Positions 1 through 7,498 of a stretch of 17,426 nt of DNA are shown one piece after another. Numbering within the stretch: the first letter of the stretch is position 1; each line of letters begins with the position of its first letter. The stretch covers positions 1 to 17,426 of the forward strand of contig DAHUYY010000016.1 of the NCBI GenBank assembly GCA_027306845.1. The letters run 5' to 3'. The translations under genes were made by a program, and so were the position numbers. The notes beneath the pieces are model-generated. The model ran no database searches, was not told where the DNA came from, and was given only the letters and a program-made list of their open reading frames with translations. Source of the DNA: Vulcanimicrobiota bacterium (GTDB taxonomy: Bacteria > Vulcanimicrobiota > Vulcanimicrobiia > Vulcanimicrobiales > Vulcanimicrobiaceae).

Positions 1-899
1 CCGTCGTCTCCTTCGGCGCGCAGCCGCGCGATATGCACCTCGTCGCTCCCCTCAACGTCGCGCGGCGTCACGATGCCTTCCGCGTGAAAATGTATCCCCG
101 GCGCTCGCTCGAACGCCGCTTGAAGCATCGCTACCGTCGTCGGGCGCTCCGTCCGTACGACGATCGCCTCGGCATGCGCGGTGCGGACCGGCACGCGCAC
201 GCAGGTCGCGATTGCCTCGAGATTCGGCAATCCAAGCATTTTTTTCGTCTCGGCGGCGACTTTACGCTCCTCGCCGCTCCATCCATCGGCATCGAAGCCC
301 CCGATCTGCGGCACGACGTTTCGCGCGAGTTGCGCCGGGAAAACGACTGCCGGCTCTTCGCGATCGCCGAGCGCCAGCGCACGCTGACCGCGATCGAGCT
401 CTTCGAGCCCGGCACGCCCCGCCCCACTTGCGGCTTGATAGGTCGATACGACGACTTCGCGCAGCCCTGCGGTGTCGCGAATCGGAGCGAGTGCAAGCGA
501 AAGCAAGATCGCCGTGCAGTTGCCGACGGGGAGAATGCGATGTCGCGCTTCGAGCGCAGCGGCGTTGATCTCCGGTACGATCAACGGCATATCGTCGCGC
601 AAACGAAAGGTCGGATTGTTATCGATGCAATAGATGCCGCGCGCGGCAAGATCGGTAAAAAAAGCTTCCCCCAGCGACTCCCCGCCGGCGAAAAAGACGA
701 CGTCGCGATCGGCGAGCGCCTCACCGGTCGTCGCGCGGACATCGAGCATCGCTCCGCGATATCGCACCGCTGCCGCTCGGTCGCGCGAGCCGAATGCCGC
801 GAGGTGGGCAAGCGGTACCCGGCGCTCCTCGAGAACGCGCAACAACGTCTCGCCGACCGCGCCGGTTGCACCGACGAGCCCGACTCGGAGCGCGTTCAC
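1..899 (-). CDS. asd: Aspartate-semialdehyde dehydrogenase, 3'-truncated by window edge
   Basis: Converts aspartyl phosphate to aspartate semialdehyde with NADPH, at the branch to lysine/diaminopimelate, threonine and methionine; cytosolic. Reading back from a GTG at 897-899 gives 299 complete codons. The N-terminus carries a Rossmann loop VGATGAVG (about residues 9-16). The catalytic cysteine is C128 in PVGNCTAI. The substrate-site segment TYQAASGAG follows at about 153-161, and the RVPVRTAHAEA segment with the expected catalytic His lies at about 235-245. Family members run about 330-345 residues, so some 30-45 C-terminal residues lie outside the window. The GTG start overlaps the dapB stop in a GTGA arrangement, which fixes the start and implies translational coupling. 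Identification is secure; only the end is missing. Confidence 0.95.
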   Translation of the reverse strand, partial: MNALRVGLVGATGAVGETLLRVLEERRVPLAHLAAFGSRDRAAAVRYRGAMLDVRATTGEALADRDVVFFAGGESLGEAFFTDLAARGIYCIDNNPTFRLRDDMPLIVPEINAAALEARHRILPVGNCTAILLSLALAPIRDTAGLREVVVSTYQAASGAGRAGLEELDRGQRALALGDREEPAVVFPAQLARNVVPQIGGFDADGWSGEERKVAAETKKMLGLPNLEAIATCVRVPVRTAHAEAIVVRTERPTTVAMLQAAFERAPGIHFHAEGIVTPRDVEGSDEVHIARLRAEGDD

Positions 900-1615
900 A
901 ACACGAGATCGAGGCCGACGTGCAGCCCGGGCGGAAGCCGACGCACGCCGCGCAACGCCGCGACGATACCGTCGGAGAACGATTCACGCGAGAGCGCATC
1001 GTGACGCAGGGTCAGCATCTCGCCGCGGCCTCCGAAGACGACCTCTTGGTGCGCGACGAGCCCCGGTAGGCGAACGCTATGAATGACGACATGGGCTGCC
1101 CCGGCCGCCTCCATTTTTTTTGCGGTTACCTGCGCCGTCCCCGATGGGGAATCGCGCTTCGCATCGTGATGCATTTCGACGATCTCCGCTCGCGGAAAGG
1201 TTCGTGCAATTTCAGCGGCAACCCGCATCATCACCACCGCGCCGATCGCAAAATTCGGAACGAAAAGTGCCGGAACGCGCAGTTTTTCCGCCTGCGCTCC
1301 GATATCTTCGAGCGTGCTCTCATTCCAACCGCTGCTTCCGCTCACGATGGGGATTCCGCGCCCGACGGCATCGCGCGTCCAGCGCTCGCTCCCCGGATGT
1401 GTCGCAACATCGAGGAGCACGTCGATCCCTCCGAGGGCGAGCAGATCTTCGAGCGAGCGAACGTAACCGGCCACGTCGAGCTCGGTGCGCTCGCTGACCA
1501 CTCCGCCGCGGAGTTCGAGCCCCTCCGCATCGCGAACGGCCTCGGCGGCTACTCGTCCGAGCCGCCCTGCGATGCCGAGGATGCCGATGCGCAGCGGCGC
1601 GCTTGCCTCAGACAC
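896..1615 (-). CDS. dapB: 4-hydroxy-tetrahydrodipicolinate reductase
   Basis: Reduces 4-hydroxy-tetrahydrodipicolinate with NAD(P)H in lysine and diaminopimelate synthesis, upstream of peptidoglycan cross-linking; cytosolic. The 239-residue product is close to the usual 240-270. Visible are the nucleotide-binding GIAGRLG (residues 14-20), the family segment FVPNFAIGAVVM (about 118-129) and the catalytic/substrate motif EMHHDAKRDSPSGTA (147-161) with His, Lys and the SGT loop. The C-terminal end of the fold contains EVVFGGRGEMLTLRHDALSR, as in DapB. The start is a GTG at 1613-1615 that overlaps the last bases of pcrA by 8 bp, and the stop overlaps the asd start by 4 bp. It sits in a coupled pcrA-dapB-asd run. 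One of the two aspartate-pathway genes here; dapA is not in the window. Confidence 0.96.
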   Translation of the reverse strand: MSEASAPLRIGILGIAGRLGRVAAEAVRDAEGLELRGGVVSERTELDVAGYVRSLEDLLALGGIDVLLDVATHPGSERWTRDAVGRGIPIVSGSSGWNESTLEDIGAQAEKLRVPALFVPNFAIGAVVMMRVAAEIARTFPRAEIVEMHHDAKRDSPSGTAQVTAKKMEAAGAAHVVIHSVRLPGLVAHQEVVFGGRGEMLTLRHDALSRESFSDGIVAALRGVRRLPPGLHVGLDLVL

Positions 1616-3770
1616 GTTCGAGCGGGGCGTACTTGAGCATCAACATCTTTTCGCCGACGTTCGGGAAGTCGATGGTGACCAAGCCGTCGCCACCCGCGCC
1701 GACGAGATCGCGTATCGTTCCCTCGCCCCACTTGGGATGGCGCACCTTGTCGCCGGGACCCAAGTTGAGTTCCAGCCCCGCACCTGCGGTTTCGTGAATG
1801 GCCACCTCGCGCCAACGGCCGCCGGCCGGACGCGGCGCAACCGCACCCTCGCCGTCGATCGCTTCGAGATTGGGGATCTCTTCGAGGAAGCGCGATTTCG
1901 GATACGAGTAGGTGTTGCCGTATATCATGCGTCGCTGTGCATGGGTGAGATAGAGACGATCCATCGCACGCGTGACGCCGACGTAGGCGAGGCGCCGCTC
2001 TTCTTCGAGCTCGCCGGTATCGCTGAGCGCACGCGTATGCGGGAAGACGCCTTCTTCCAAACCGGTGAGGAACACGACGGGGAACTCCAAGCCCTTCGCT
2101 CCGTGAAGCGTCATCAACGTGACGTAGGAAGCCTCCGGATCGAGTGCGTCGAGATCGCTGATGAGCGCGATATTTGCGAGGAAGCCGTCGAGCGAGGGCT
2201 CTTCTTCGCGCTCTTCATATTCGCGCGCTACCCCGACGAGCTCGCGCAAATTATCGAGGCGAGCGCGAGCGTCGTTGGTCTCCTCGCTCTGCAATTCACG
2301 CGCGTATCCCGAATCTTCGAGCACCGCCAATAGGAGATCGGCGATACCCAACGTGCGCTGTTTTTCGATCAGCGAGCGCATGAGATCGGCGAAGCGTTCC
2401 ATCTCTTTGAGCTTCTTCGGCACGGCGCGTTTCAGCAGCGCGGCGTCGAAGAGTCCTTCGCCGACCGCGACCTTTGCCCGTGCGGCTTCGGTGACGAGCG
2501 CCCCTAACGTTTGCGAGCCGATGCCGCGGCGCGGAACGTTGATGATGCGTTTGAAGGCGATCGAATCGCGCGGGTTGGCGAGATAACGCAAATAGGCGAC
2601 CGCGTCTTTAATTTCCGAGCGAGCGTAAAAGCCGACGCCGCCGACGACGCGGTAGGGAATGCCTTCGGCGATGAACGCTTCTTCGAAAATGCGCGATTGC
2701 GCATTCGTGCGATAGAGCACGAGGAAATCGCGATAGGCGAGCCCATCCCGAACCAGTTCTTTCACTTTCTCGACGACAAAGCGGCCTTCATCGCGTTCGG
2801 TCGGGGCGCGATAGGCCACGACCGGCTCGCCCTCGGCGCGCTTGGTGAACAGCTTCTTCTTCGCGCGCGTCTTATTATTGGCGACCAATGCATTTGCCGC
2901 TTCGAGAATTTGCTGCGAGCTTCGATAATTTTCTTCGAGCTTGAAAACTTTTGCGCCCGGGAAATCTTCTTCGAATCGCAAGATCATGCGGTGGTCGCTT
3001 CCGCGCCACGAATAGATCGATTGATCGTCGTCGCCGACGACGGTGATATTGCGGTGTTTACCGGCGAGCATCGAAACGAGCGTATACTGCGCCATGTTGA
3101 CATCTTGATACTCGTCGACCAAGATGTACGAAAAGCGGGCGCGGTATTTTTCGAGCGTTTTTGCATCGCGCTGCAAAAGGTCGATCGCGCGGACGATGAG
3201 ATCGTCGAAGTCGAGCGAGTTCGCTTCGCGCAGCTTGCGATCGTACTCGCGATAGACATTCGCTAGGCGCTCGCCCAGTGCGTTGTTTTGTTTTTTAGCG
3301 AACGCGTCCGGCCAAATCAGTGCGTTTTTCGCCTTCGATATTTCGCTGAGGCAGAACCCGGGGCTTAGCTGGCGCTCGTCGTAATCGAGCTCGTCGAGAA
3401 TTTCTTTGACGAGCGAACGCTGGTCGCCGTCGTCGACGATGGCGAAATTGCTTTCGATGCCGATCTTCGAGCCGTCGCGCCGCAAAATGCGAACGCACAT
3501 GGCATGAAACGTGCCGACCCAGAGCTCGCGCGCGGTCGCACCGATCATGCGCTCGAGGCGAGCTTTCATCTCGCCGGCAGCTTTATTGGTGAAGGTGACC
3601 GCTAAAATAGAATCCGGCGCCACACCATGCTCTTCAAGCAGATAGGCGATACGGTGCGTCAGAACGCGGGTTTTGCCGCTCCCAGCGCCGGCGAAGATCA
3701 AACACGGGCCGTCCCCGTGCGATACAGCCGCCGTTTGCACGGCGTTGAGAGCATCACGTTGTTGGAGCAT
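1608..3770 (-). CDS. pcrA: ATP-dependent 3'-5' DNA helicase PcrA/UvrD family
   Basis: Superfamily 1A helicase that unwinds DNA in excision repair, removal of recombinase filaments and transcription-replication conflicts. The 720 residues carry the full motif set: Q-motif LNAVQTAAV (8-16), Walker A AGAGSGKT (27-34), motif Ia TFTNKAAGEMKARL (59-72), Walker B DEYQD (219-223), motif III GDDDQSIYSWRG (246-257), motif IV ENYRSS (280-285), motif V TLHGAKGLEFP (554-564) and motif VI VGVTRA (597-602). The C-terminal 50 residues (GDKVRHPKWGEGTI... to APLERV) match the Tudor-like RNA-polymerase-interacting tail typical of PcrA, which favours PcrA over Rep. No catalytic residue is missing. The gene begins with ATG 50 bp after the preceding reading frame and overlaps dapB by 8 bp. 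No strong Shine-Dalgarno is visible. Confidence 0.96.
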   Translation of the reverse strand: MLQQRDALNAVQTAAVSHGDGPCLIFAGAGSGKTRVLTHRIAYLLEEHGVAPDSILAVTFTNKAAGEMKARLERMIGATARELWVGTFHAMCVRILRRDGSKIGIESNFAIVDDGDQRSLVKEILDELDYDERQLSPGFCLSEISKAKNALIWPDAFAKKQNNALGERLANVYREYDRKLREANSLDFDDLIVRAIDLLQRDAKTLEKYRARFSYILVDEYQDVNMAQYTLVSMLAGKHRNITVVGDDDQSIYSWRGSDHRMILRFEEDFPGAKVFKLEENYRSSQQILEAANALVANNKTRAKKKLFTKRAEGEPVVAYRAPTERDEGRFVVEKVKELVRDGLAYRDFLVLYRTNAQSRIFEEAFIAEGIPYRVVGGVGFYARSEIKDAVAYLRYLANPRDSIAFKRIINVPRRGIGSQTLGALVTEAARAKVAVGEGLFDAALLKRAVPKKLKEMERFADLMRSLIEKQRTLGIADLLLAVLEDSGYARELQSEETNDARARLDNLRELVGVAREYEEREEEPSLDGFLANIALISDLDALDPEASYVTLMTLHGAKGLEFPVVFLTGLEEGVFPHTRALSDTGELEEERRLAYVGVTRAMDRLYLTHAQRRMIYGNTYSYPKSRFLEEIPNLEAIDGEGAVAPRPAGGRWREVAIHETAGAGLELNLGPGDKVRHPKWGEGTIRDLVGAGGDGLVTIDFPNVGEKMLMLKYAPLERV

Positions 3771-3820
3771 TGTTCTGGATTCGACGTCCGCGAGCAGAAA
3801 GCCTCGGTGCGAACTCGTTC

Positions 3821-4813
3821 TTACGATAATTCCCAGGATTGCGCTGCCATGAGGTACGCCAGCGTCGATTCGGCGCCGCAGTTACCGTTGATTCCGTCGG
3901 CATTGACGCCATCGGAGCAACCGCCCCGATCGTTGACGAGCGGAATGCCGAGCACGTTTCGGCCGTAAAACCACTGCAGGGCACGCTCGGCATCGGCCCG
4001 CGCGCCCGGCACGCCGGCCCGGTCGGCGGCCAAAAATGCATCGACCGCGGCGGCCGCTTCGAGCGGTTGCTGGTCGAAACGAGCTTTTGAGCCGCCGCGA
4101 AGCAGCCAACCTCGGTTCCCGATCGGCGAGAAGAGCTCTCCCTCGAAGTTTTGCGAGCGATAGAACGCCAATGCGACGAGCGCCTCCTCGCGGGCGGCGG
4201 CATCACCGAGGAGATCGGCGAGCAGGAGGTGCGCTTGCGGCAAACGCGCGTTATCGTAGGTCATGCGACTTTCGTACCAGAGCCAACCGCCCGCGGCGTT
4301 CGCGGCGAACGCTTCGCGGAGGCGGGCCAGCGACGCCGACGCCGTAGTGCTCCGCTCCCCGGCCGCGGCGAGGCCGAGAGCCGCATACGCGGTGGGGCGC
4401 AGATAGGTAAAACCCTCGACGCTTGCAAGCGCGCGCGTAAACGCCGCTGCGCTTCGCTCGCGCCAATCGGGATTACGCGCGTACTTGCCGGCGTATCCCA
4501 ACGCCCAAATCGCGCGCCCGCAACTATCTTCGGTGCCGACATCATCGAGCCATTCGCGCCCGTAACTCATAAAATTATGAAAGCGGCCGTCGGAAAGTTG
4601 TGCGTGCAAGAGAAAGGCGAGGGCGGTATGCGCGATGCGCTCGGCGCGAGCGTTCGATGGATCGAGAATTTGATGCTGCGTCGCAGCGATGAGCGAACGA
4701 GCGAGATCGTCGGTGCAGTACCCGGTCGCACGATTCGGGAGCGTCCCAAATGCGTGCTGGATGGTGCCGACATCGTCGGTGAGCGATGCGAGATGGTCGA
4801 GCGAAGGAAACAT
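3821..4813 (-). CDS. Predicted alpha-helical-barrel glycosidase-like protein next to GT4
   Basis: Function not established. The 330-residue product has no signal peptide, so it is probably cytosolic. Its sequence is a run of amphipathic helices with repeated Ala-rich segments, as in six-hairpin/(alpha/alpha)-barrel glycosidases. Recognisable blocks are TGYCTDDLARSL (about residues 30-41), SYGREWLDDVGTEDSCGRAIWALG (about 83-106; acidic ED pair plus GRxxWALG), YLRPTAYAALGLA and WLWYESRMTYDNARLPQA. A Gly/Cys/Asp-rich C-terminal stretch GGCSDGVNADGINGNCGAES follows. Proteins of this look are often encoded beside, or fused to, GT4 glycosyltransferases, as here: its ATG lies 4 bp after the GT4 stop. 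It may hydrolyse or bind the glycoside made by its neighbour, but could have lost catalysis. Fold assignment is inferred from pattern only. Confidence 0.65.
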   Translation of the reverse strand: MFPSLDHLASLTDDVGTIQHAFGTLPNRATGYCTDDLARSLIAATQHQILDPSNARAERIAHTALAFLLHAQLSDGRFHNFMSYGREWLDDVGTEDSCGRAIWALGYAGKYARNPDWRERSAAAFTRALASVEGFTYLRPTAYAALGLAAAGERSTTASASLARLREAFAANAAGGWLWYESRMTYDNARLPQAHLLLADLLGDAAAREEALVALAFYRSQNFEGELFSPIGNRGWLLRGGSKARFDQQPLEAAAAVDAFLAADRAGVPGARADAERALQWFYGRNVLGIPLVNDRGGCSDGVNADGINGNCGAESTLAYLMAAQSWELS

Positions 4814-4817
4814 GCGT

Positions 4818-5984
4818 TTACGCGGTGTGCGCCAGCGATGCCGGGCGAGGCTCGGTGAGTTCGCTGAATAAGCGTTCGTATGCGTTGGCCACTGCGTGCC
4901 ATGTCATCGAGCGTGCATAGCGATAGGCGCGCCGTTCGGTCGCGCGCCGCAAACTCGGGTCGTCGAGTAACGCCGTGAGTTGTAGCGCAATCGAGCCGGC
5001 ATCGCGCACCTCGGCAAGGCGCCCGCGCCCGAAGGCGAGCAATTCTTGCGCGTAGAGATAGGGCGTCGAAACGATCGCTTTGCCGCAACCAAGCGCATAC
5101 GCGAGCGTACCCGAGACGATCTGCGTCAGATTGAGATACGGGGTGAGATAGATGTCGGTCGCTTCGAGATAGGCGAGTAATTCGGGCAGACTGAGATACT
5201 TGTCGATTAGGTGCACGTTATTGCGCAAGCCTTTGGCCGCCACGAGTTCTTGTAGCGATTCGCGATACGATTCGCCTTCCTGGCGGCGCACCACCGGGTG
5301 CGTCTCGCCGAGAATGAGATAGAGCGCCTCCGGATGGCGCCGCACCACTGCGGCCATCGCATCGATTGCATATTCGAGACCTTTACCGCGATTGATTAGC
5401 CCAAACGTCGAAATGACGGTGCGCTGGCCGATGCCGAAGCTCGCTTTTGCCGCCGCCGTTTCGCGGAACGGAACGTCGGGGACGCCGTGAGGAATAACGT
5501 GGAGCTTCACGGGATTGACGCCGTAGACGCGCTCGAGCAAATCGCGCCCGGTATCGGAGAGCGAGACGACGGCGCTGGCAAAATCGCAGAGCGAGCGCGC
5601 GACCCGCAACATCACTGCGTCGGGTTCGGGAAGAACCGTGTGCATCGTAATGACCGTCGGTTTGGCGACCTGACGCACGAGATCGACGAGCCATTCGCCG
5701 CGTTCTCCGCCGAACAGACCGTATTCGTGTTGAATGTTGAGAATCGTCGCCGGGTGAGCGTCGATGCGAGCGGCGATCTCGGAGTACGCCTGTCGATCGC
5801 GTTCGTCGAAGCGCGCGTAGACGCGAGCGGGATACCGGCGAAGATCGCCGCCGGGTTCGTTGACCGCGATGACGTCGCTCTTACTCCCTTCTTCGCGATC
5901 GATCGCGCCGACGAGATCGGAGGTAAAGGTGGCGATCCCGCACTCGCGCGGCGGAAACGAACTGAGGAACAGAACGCTCGGCAC
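4818..5984 (-). CDS. Glycosyltransferase family 4 (GT-B fold)
   Basis: A retaining sugar transferase using a nucleotide-sugar donor; acceptor unknown, cytosolic or membrane-peripheral. From the GTG at 5982-5984 it has 388 residues. The N-terminus VLFLSSFPPRECGIATFTSDL is the Gly-rich acceptor-side loop of the family. NIQHEYGLFGGERGEW and the segment VIPHGVPDVPF follow, then STFGLINRGKGLEYAIDAM, where the C-terminal Rossmann domain starts. The donor site has DIYLTPYLNLTQIVSGTLAYALGCGKAIVSTPY, the usual GT4 position of the acidic/Ser motif. The open frame extends upstream to 6059, but those residues overlap the neighbouring gene and are Arg-rich, so the GTG 4 bp after the preceding stop is preferred. 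Proximity to a mannose-1-phosphate guanylyltransferase-like gene suggests GDP-mannose as donor, which is an inference. Confidence 0.88.
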   Translation of the reverse strand: MPSVLFLSSFPPRECGIATFTSDLVGAIDREEGSKSDVIAVNEPGGDLRRYPARVYARFDERDRQAYSEIAARIDAHPATILNIQHEYGLFGGERGEWLVDLVRQVAKPTVITMHTVLPEPDAVMLRVARSLCDFASAVVSLSDTGRDLLERVYGVNPVKLHVIPHGVPDVPFRETAAAKASFGIGQRTVISTFGLINRGKGLEYAIDAMAAVVRRHPEALYLILGETHPVVRRQEGESYRESLQELVAAKGLRNNVHLIDKYLSLPELLAYLEATDIYLTPYLNLTQIVSGTLAYALGCGKAIVSTPYLYAQELLAFGRGRLAEVRDAGSIALQLTALLDDPSLRRATERRAYRYARSMTWHAVANAYERLFSELTEPRPASLAHTA

Positions 5985-5988
5985 GCTG

Positions 5989-7068
5989 CTACCGCATTGC
6001 CGTCTGCGCGCCGACGCGCGCCCCCGGCTCGAGAATGCGACCCGCCTCGATCGACACATCGTGCCCGATCACGCTGCCGCTCCCAACGACGGCACGAGCG
6101 CCGATATGCGCGCGGCTGGCAACGATCGATTCATCGATTCGGACATCATCGCCGACCATAACACCATCCCAGAGCACGGAGTCGCGGACGACCGCTCGCT
6201 CGCCGATGTGGGTGCCGGCGCCGAGGACGACGTTGGGCCCGATGCGAGCGGTCGGAGCGACGACCACCCCTTCGTCGGCGTGCACCGGTTGGGCGACCCC
6301 GGGATGGCCACGCAGCGCCGCCGAGCCGGCTCCGGTTATCCCGGGCTCCAGGACCAGCGGCATCGTTCCGGCGAGGATATCGCGATGGGCGGCGAGATAG
6401 GCCTCCGGGCGCCCGAGATCGAGCCAGTAGTCGGAGGTCGTGTAGGCGTAGAGCGGGCGCGCCCCGGCGATGAGTGCCGGGAAAGTTTCGCGCTCGATGG
6501 AGACCGGACGCCCCGCCGGAATCGCGGCGAGGACCTCGGGCTCGAGCAGGTAGGTGCCGGCGTTGATCTCATCGGTCGGGGCGCTCCCCGGCGCCGGTTT
6601 CTCGATGAAGGCCTCGATGCGCCCGCTTGCGTCGTGGGCGACGCATCCGAAAGCCGATGGGTCGGCGACGTGAATCAGATGGAGCGTGCCGATGCCGCCG
6701 TGGGCCCGATGCGCAGCGAGCATCGCGCGCAGATCGAGGCTGGTGAGAACATCGCCGTTGAGGACGAAGAACGGCCCGGTAATATACCGTTCGACGTTCT
6801 TCAGCGCGCCGGCGGTGCCGAGCGGGCTCTCTTCGATCACGTAGGTGAAGTGCATATCAAAACGCGAGCCGTCGCCGAAGTAATCGAGAATCGGCTGCGG
6901 CAGGTACCCGGCCGGGAAGATCACGTCGCGGATTCCGGCCTTATAGAGCCGCTCGACGGTGCGCGCCAGGAACGGCACACCGAGGATCGGGACCATCGGT
7001 TTCGGGGTTCCGTAGGTAAGTGGGCGCAGGCGCGTGCCTTCGCCGCCGACGAGAATGATTGCTTGCAT
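5989..7068 (-). CDS. Sugar nucleotidyltransferase, mannose-1-phosphate guanylyltransferase-like
   Basis: Makes an NDP-sugar from a sugar 1-phosphate and NTP; most like the GDP-mannose pyrophosphorylases that have a left-handed beta-helix tail. The 359 residues start with LVGGEGTRLRPLTYGTPKPM (6-25), the nucleotide-binding signature. They continue with VIEESPLGTAGAL, the metal-site segment LNGDVLTS, FIEKP, EINAGTYLLEPEVL and DYWLDLGRPEAYLAAHRDIL, the last typical of GDP-Man/dTDP-Glc pyrophosphorylases. From about residue 270 there are hexapeptide repeats (VVVAPTARIGPNVVLGAGTHIGERAVVRDSV), giving a beta-helix domain. ATG at 7066-7068 follows an AGAAGGA ribosome site. This is the promoter-proximal gene of the minus-strand block. 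dTDP-glucose or UDP-glucose activity cannot be excluded from sequence alone. Confidence 0.85.
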   Translation of the reverse strand: MQAIILVGGEGTRLRPLTYGTPKPMVPILGVPFLARTVERLYKAGIRDVIFPAGYLPQPILDYFGDGSRFDMHFTYVIEESPLGTAGALKNVERYITGPFFVLNGDVLTSLDLRAMLAAHRAHGGIGTLHLIHVADPSAFGCVAHDASGRIEAFIEKPAPGSAPTDEINAGTYLLEPEVLAAIPAGRPVSIERETFPALIAGARPLYAYTTSDYWLDLGRPEAYLAAHRDILAGTMPLVLEPGITGAGSAALRGHPGVAQPVHADEGVVVAPTARIGPNVVLGAGTHIGERAVVRDSVLWDGVMVGDDVRIDESIVASRAHIGARAVVGSGSVIGHDVSIEAGRILEPGARVGAQTAMR

Positions 7069-7128
7069 CGGTCCTTCTGGTTGGCGGTTCGGGTGCGAGG
7101 TTCATCCCCGGGACAGATTGGTTAAGCC

Positions 7129-7158
7129 TTGCCAGGGACATGTCGCGTCGTGTAGTAT
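7129..7158 (+). promoter_or_regulatory. Promoter of the tRNA-Gln/tRNA-Glu pair
   Basis: A -35 box TTGCCA (7129-7134, 5 of 6 to the vegetative consensus) and a -10 box TAGTAT (7153-7158, 4 of 6) are separated by 18 bp. The expected start point at about 7165 lies some 9 bases before the mature tRNA-Gln, typical of stable-RNA genes. The 105-bp gap is shared with the divergent nucleotidyltransferase gene. Confidence 0.65.
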
Positions 7159-7173
7159 CTGTCGCGCTGCCGT

Positions 7174-7247
7174 TCCCGGTTCGTCTAATGGTAGGACAGC
7201 AGACTCTGACTCTGCTTATCGTGGTTCGAGTCCATGACCGGGAGCCA
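7174..7247 (+). tRNA. tRNA-Gln (anticodon CUG)
   Basis: A 74-base cloverleaf can be folded by eye. The acceptor stem TCCCGGT pairs with ACCGGGA. The D arm is GTC/GAC. The anticodon stem GCAGA/TCTGC closes the loop CTCTGAC with anticodon CTG at 7206-7208, reading CAG. The T arm is CGTGG/CCATG with loop TTCGAGT. Discriminator G and an encoded CCA end at 7247. The U1-A72 pair is characteristic of tRNA-Gln. It is the first gene of a two-tRNA transcript. Confidence 0.95.
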
Positions 7248-7248
7248 C

Positions 7249-7324
7249 GGCCCTATCGTCTAGAGGCCTAGGACGCCGCCCTCTCACGGCGGTAACGCGG
7301 GTTCGAATCCCGCTGGGGCTACCA
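7249..7324 (+). tRNA. tRNA-Glu (anticodon CUC)
   Basis: A 76-base cloverleaf with acceptor GGCCCTA/TGGGGCT (the first pair is a G-U wobble), D arm GTC/GAC, anticodon stem CCGCC/GGCGG, loop CTCTCAC with anticodon CTC at 7283-7285 (reads GAG), T arm GCGGG/CCCGC with loop TTCGAAT, discriminator A and encoded CCA. Only base 7248 separates it from tRNA-Gln, so both must come from one precursor. An intrinsic terminator follows directly. Confidence 0.95.
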
Positions 7325-7329
7325 ATTTG

Positions 7330-7364
7330 AACCCTCGAAGCATTACCAATCTTTGAGGGTTTTT
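7330..7364 (+). terminator. Rho-independent terminator of the tRNA transcript
   Basis: The arms AACCCTCGAAG and CTTTGAGGGTT pair over 11 positions with one mismatch, around the 10-base loop CATTACCAAT. The 3' arm runs into a T tract (7360-7364). It begins 6 bases after the CCA of tRNA-Glu, which fits termination of the two-tRNA transcript. Confidence 0.9.
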
Positions 7365-7368
7365 CATT

Positions 7369-7410
7369 TATATCGCGCACATATATCGCGCACGGCGCCA
7401 GCGCCGTGCG
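7369..7410. repeat. 12-nt direct repeat leading into a perfect 22-nt palindrome
   Basis: The 134-bp gap between the tRNA terminator and the lipoprotein stop contains no gene. It holds TATATCGCGCAC at 7369-7380 repeated at 7382-7393. The second copy runs into CGCACGGCGC-CA-GCGCCGTGCG (7389-7410), ten perfect base pairs about a 2-base centre. No T run follows on either strand, so a classical intrinsic terminator is not supported. A protein-binding dyad or a transcript-end structure is possible. Confidence 0.6.
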
Positions 7411-7451
7411 ATGGACAAGCCGGTAGGGCAATCGTCGCATCGCACCGACGT

Positions 7452-7486
7452 CGTACCCGGCGACGTTTCGGTGGTCGTCGGGTACG
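7452..7486 (-). terminator. Stem-loop after the lipoprotein gene, possible transcript end
   Basis: CGTACCCGGCGAC (7452-7464) and GTCGTCGGGTACG (7474-7486) pair over 12 of 13 positions around a 9-base loop. The stem begins 12 bp past the lipoprotein stop codon on the minus strand. There is no T tract after it, so it may stabilise an mRNA 3' end rather than terminate intrinsically. Confidence 0.45.
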
Positions 7487-7498
7487 AACGAACGGCGA

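Noticed and set aside
33..1004. 323-codon plus-strand open frame
   Set aside because: Antisense to asd, which has its catalytic Cys, His and cofactor motifs intact.
5860..7125. 421-codon plus-strand open frame
   Set aside because: Lies entirely opposite the nucleotidyltransferase and GT4 genes; composition is Arg/Asp/Gly-rich with no domain, typical of antisense frames in GC-rich DNA.
7034..7237. Plus-strand frame ending in SSNGRTADSDSAYRGSSP
   Set aside because: The ending is tRNA-Gln read as protein, and the start lies antisense to the nucleotidyltransferase gene.
7216..7440. Minus-strand open frame with SGIRTRVTAVRGRRPRPLDDRA
   Set aside because: It is the antisense reading of the two tRNA genes and their terminator, a common false protein; the cloverleaves explain the sequence.
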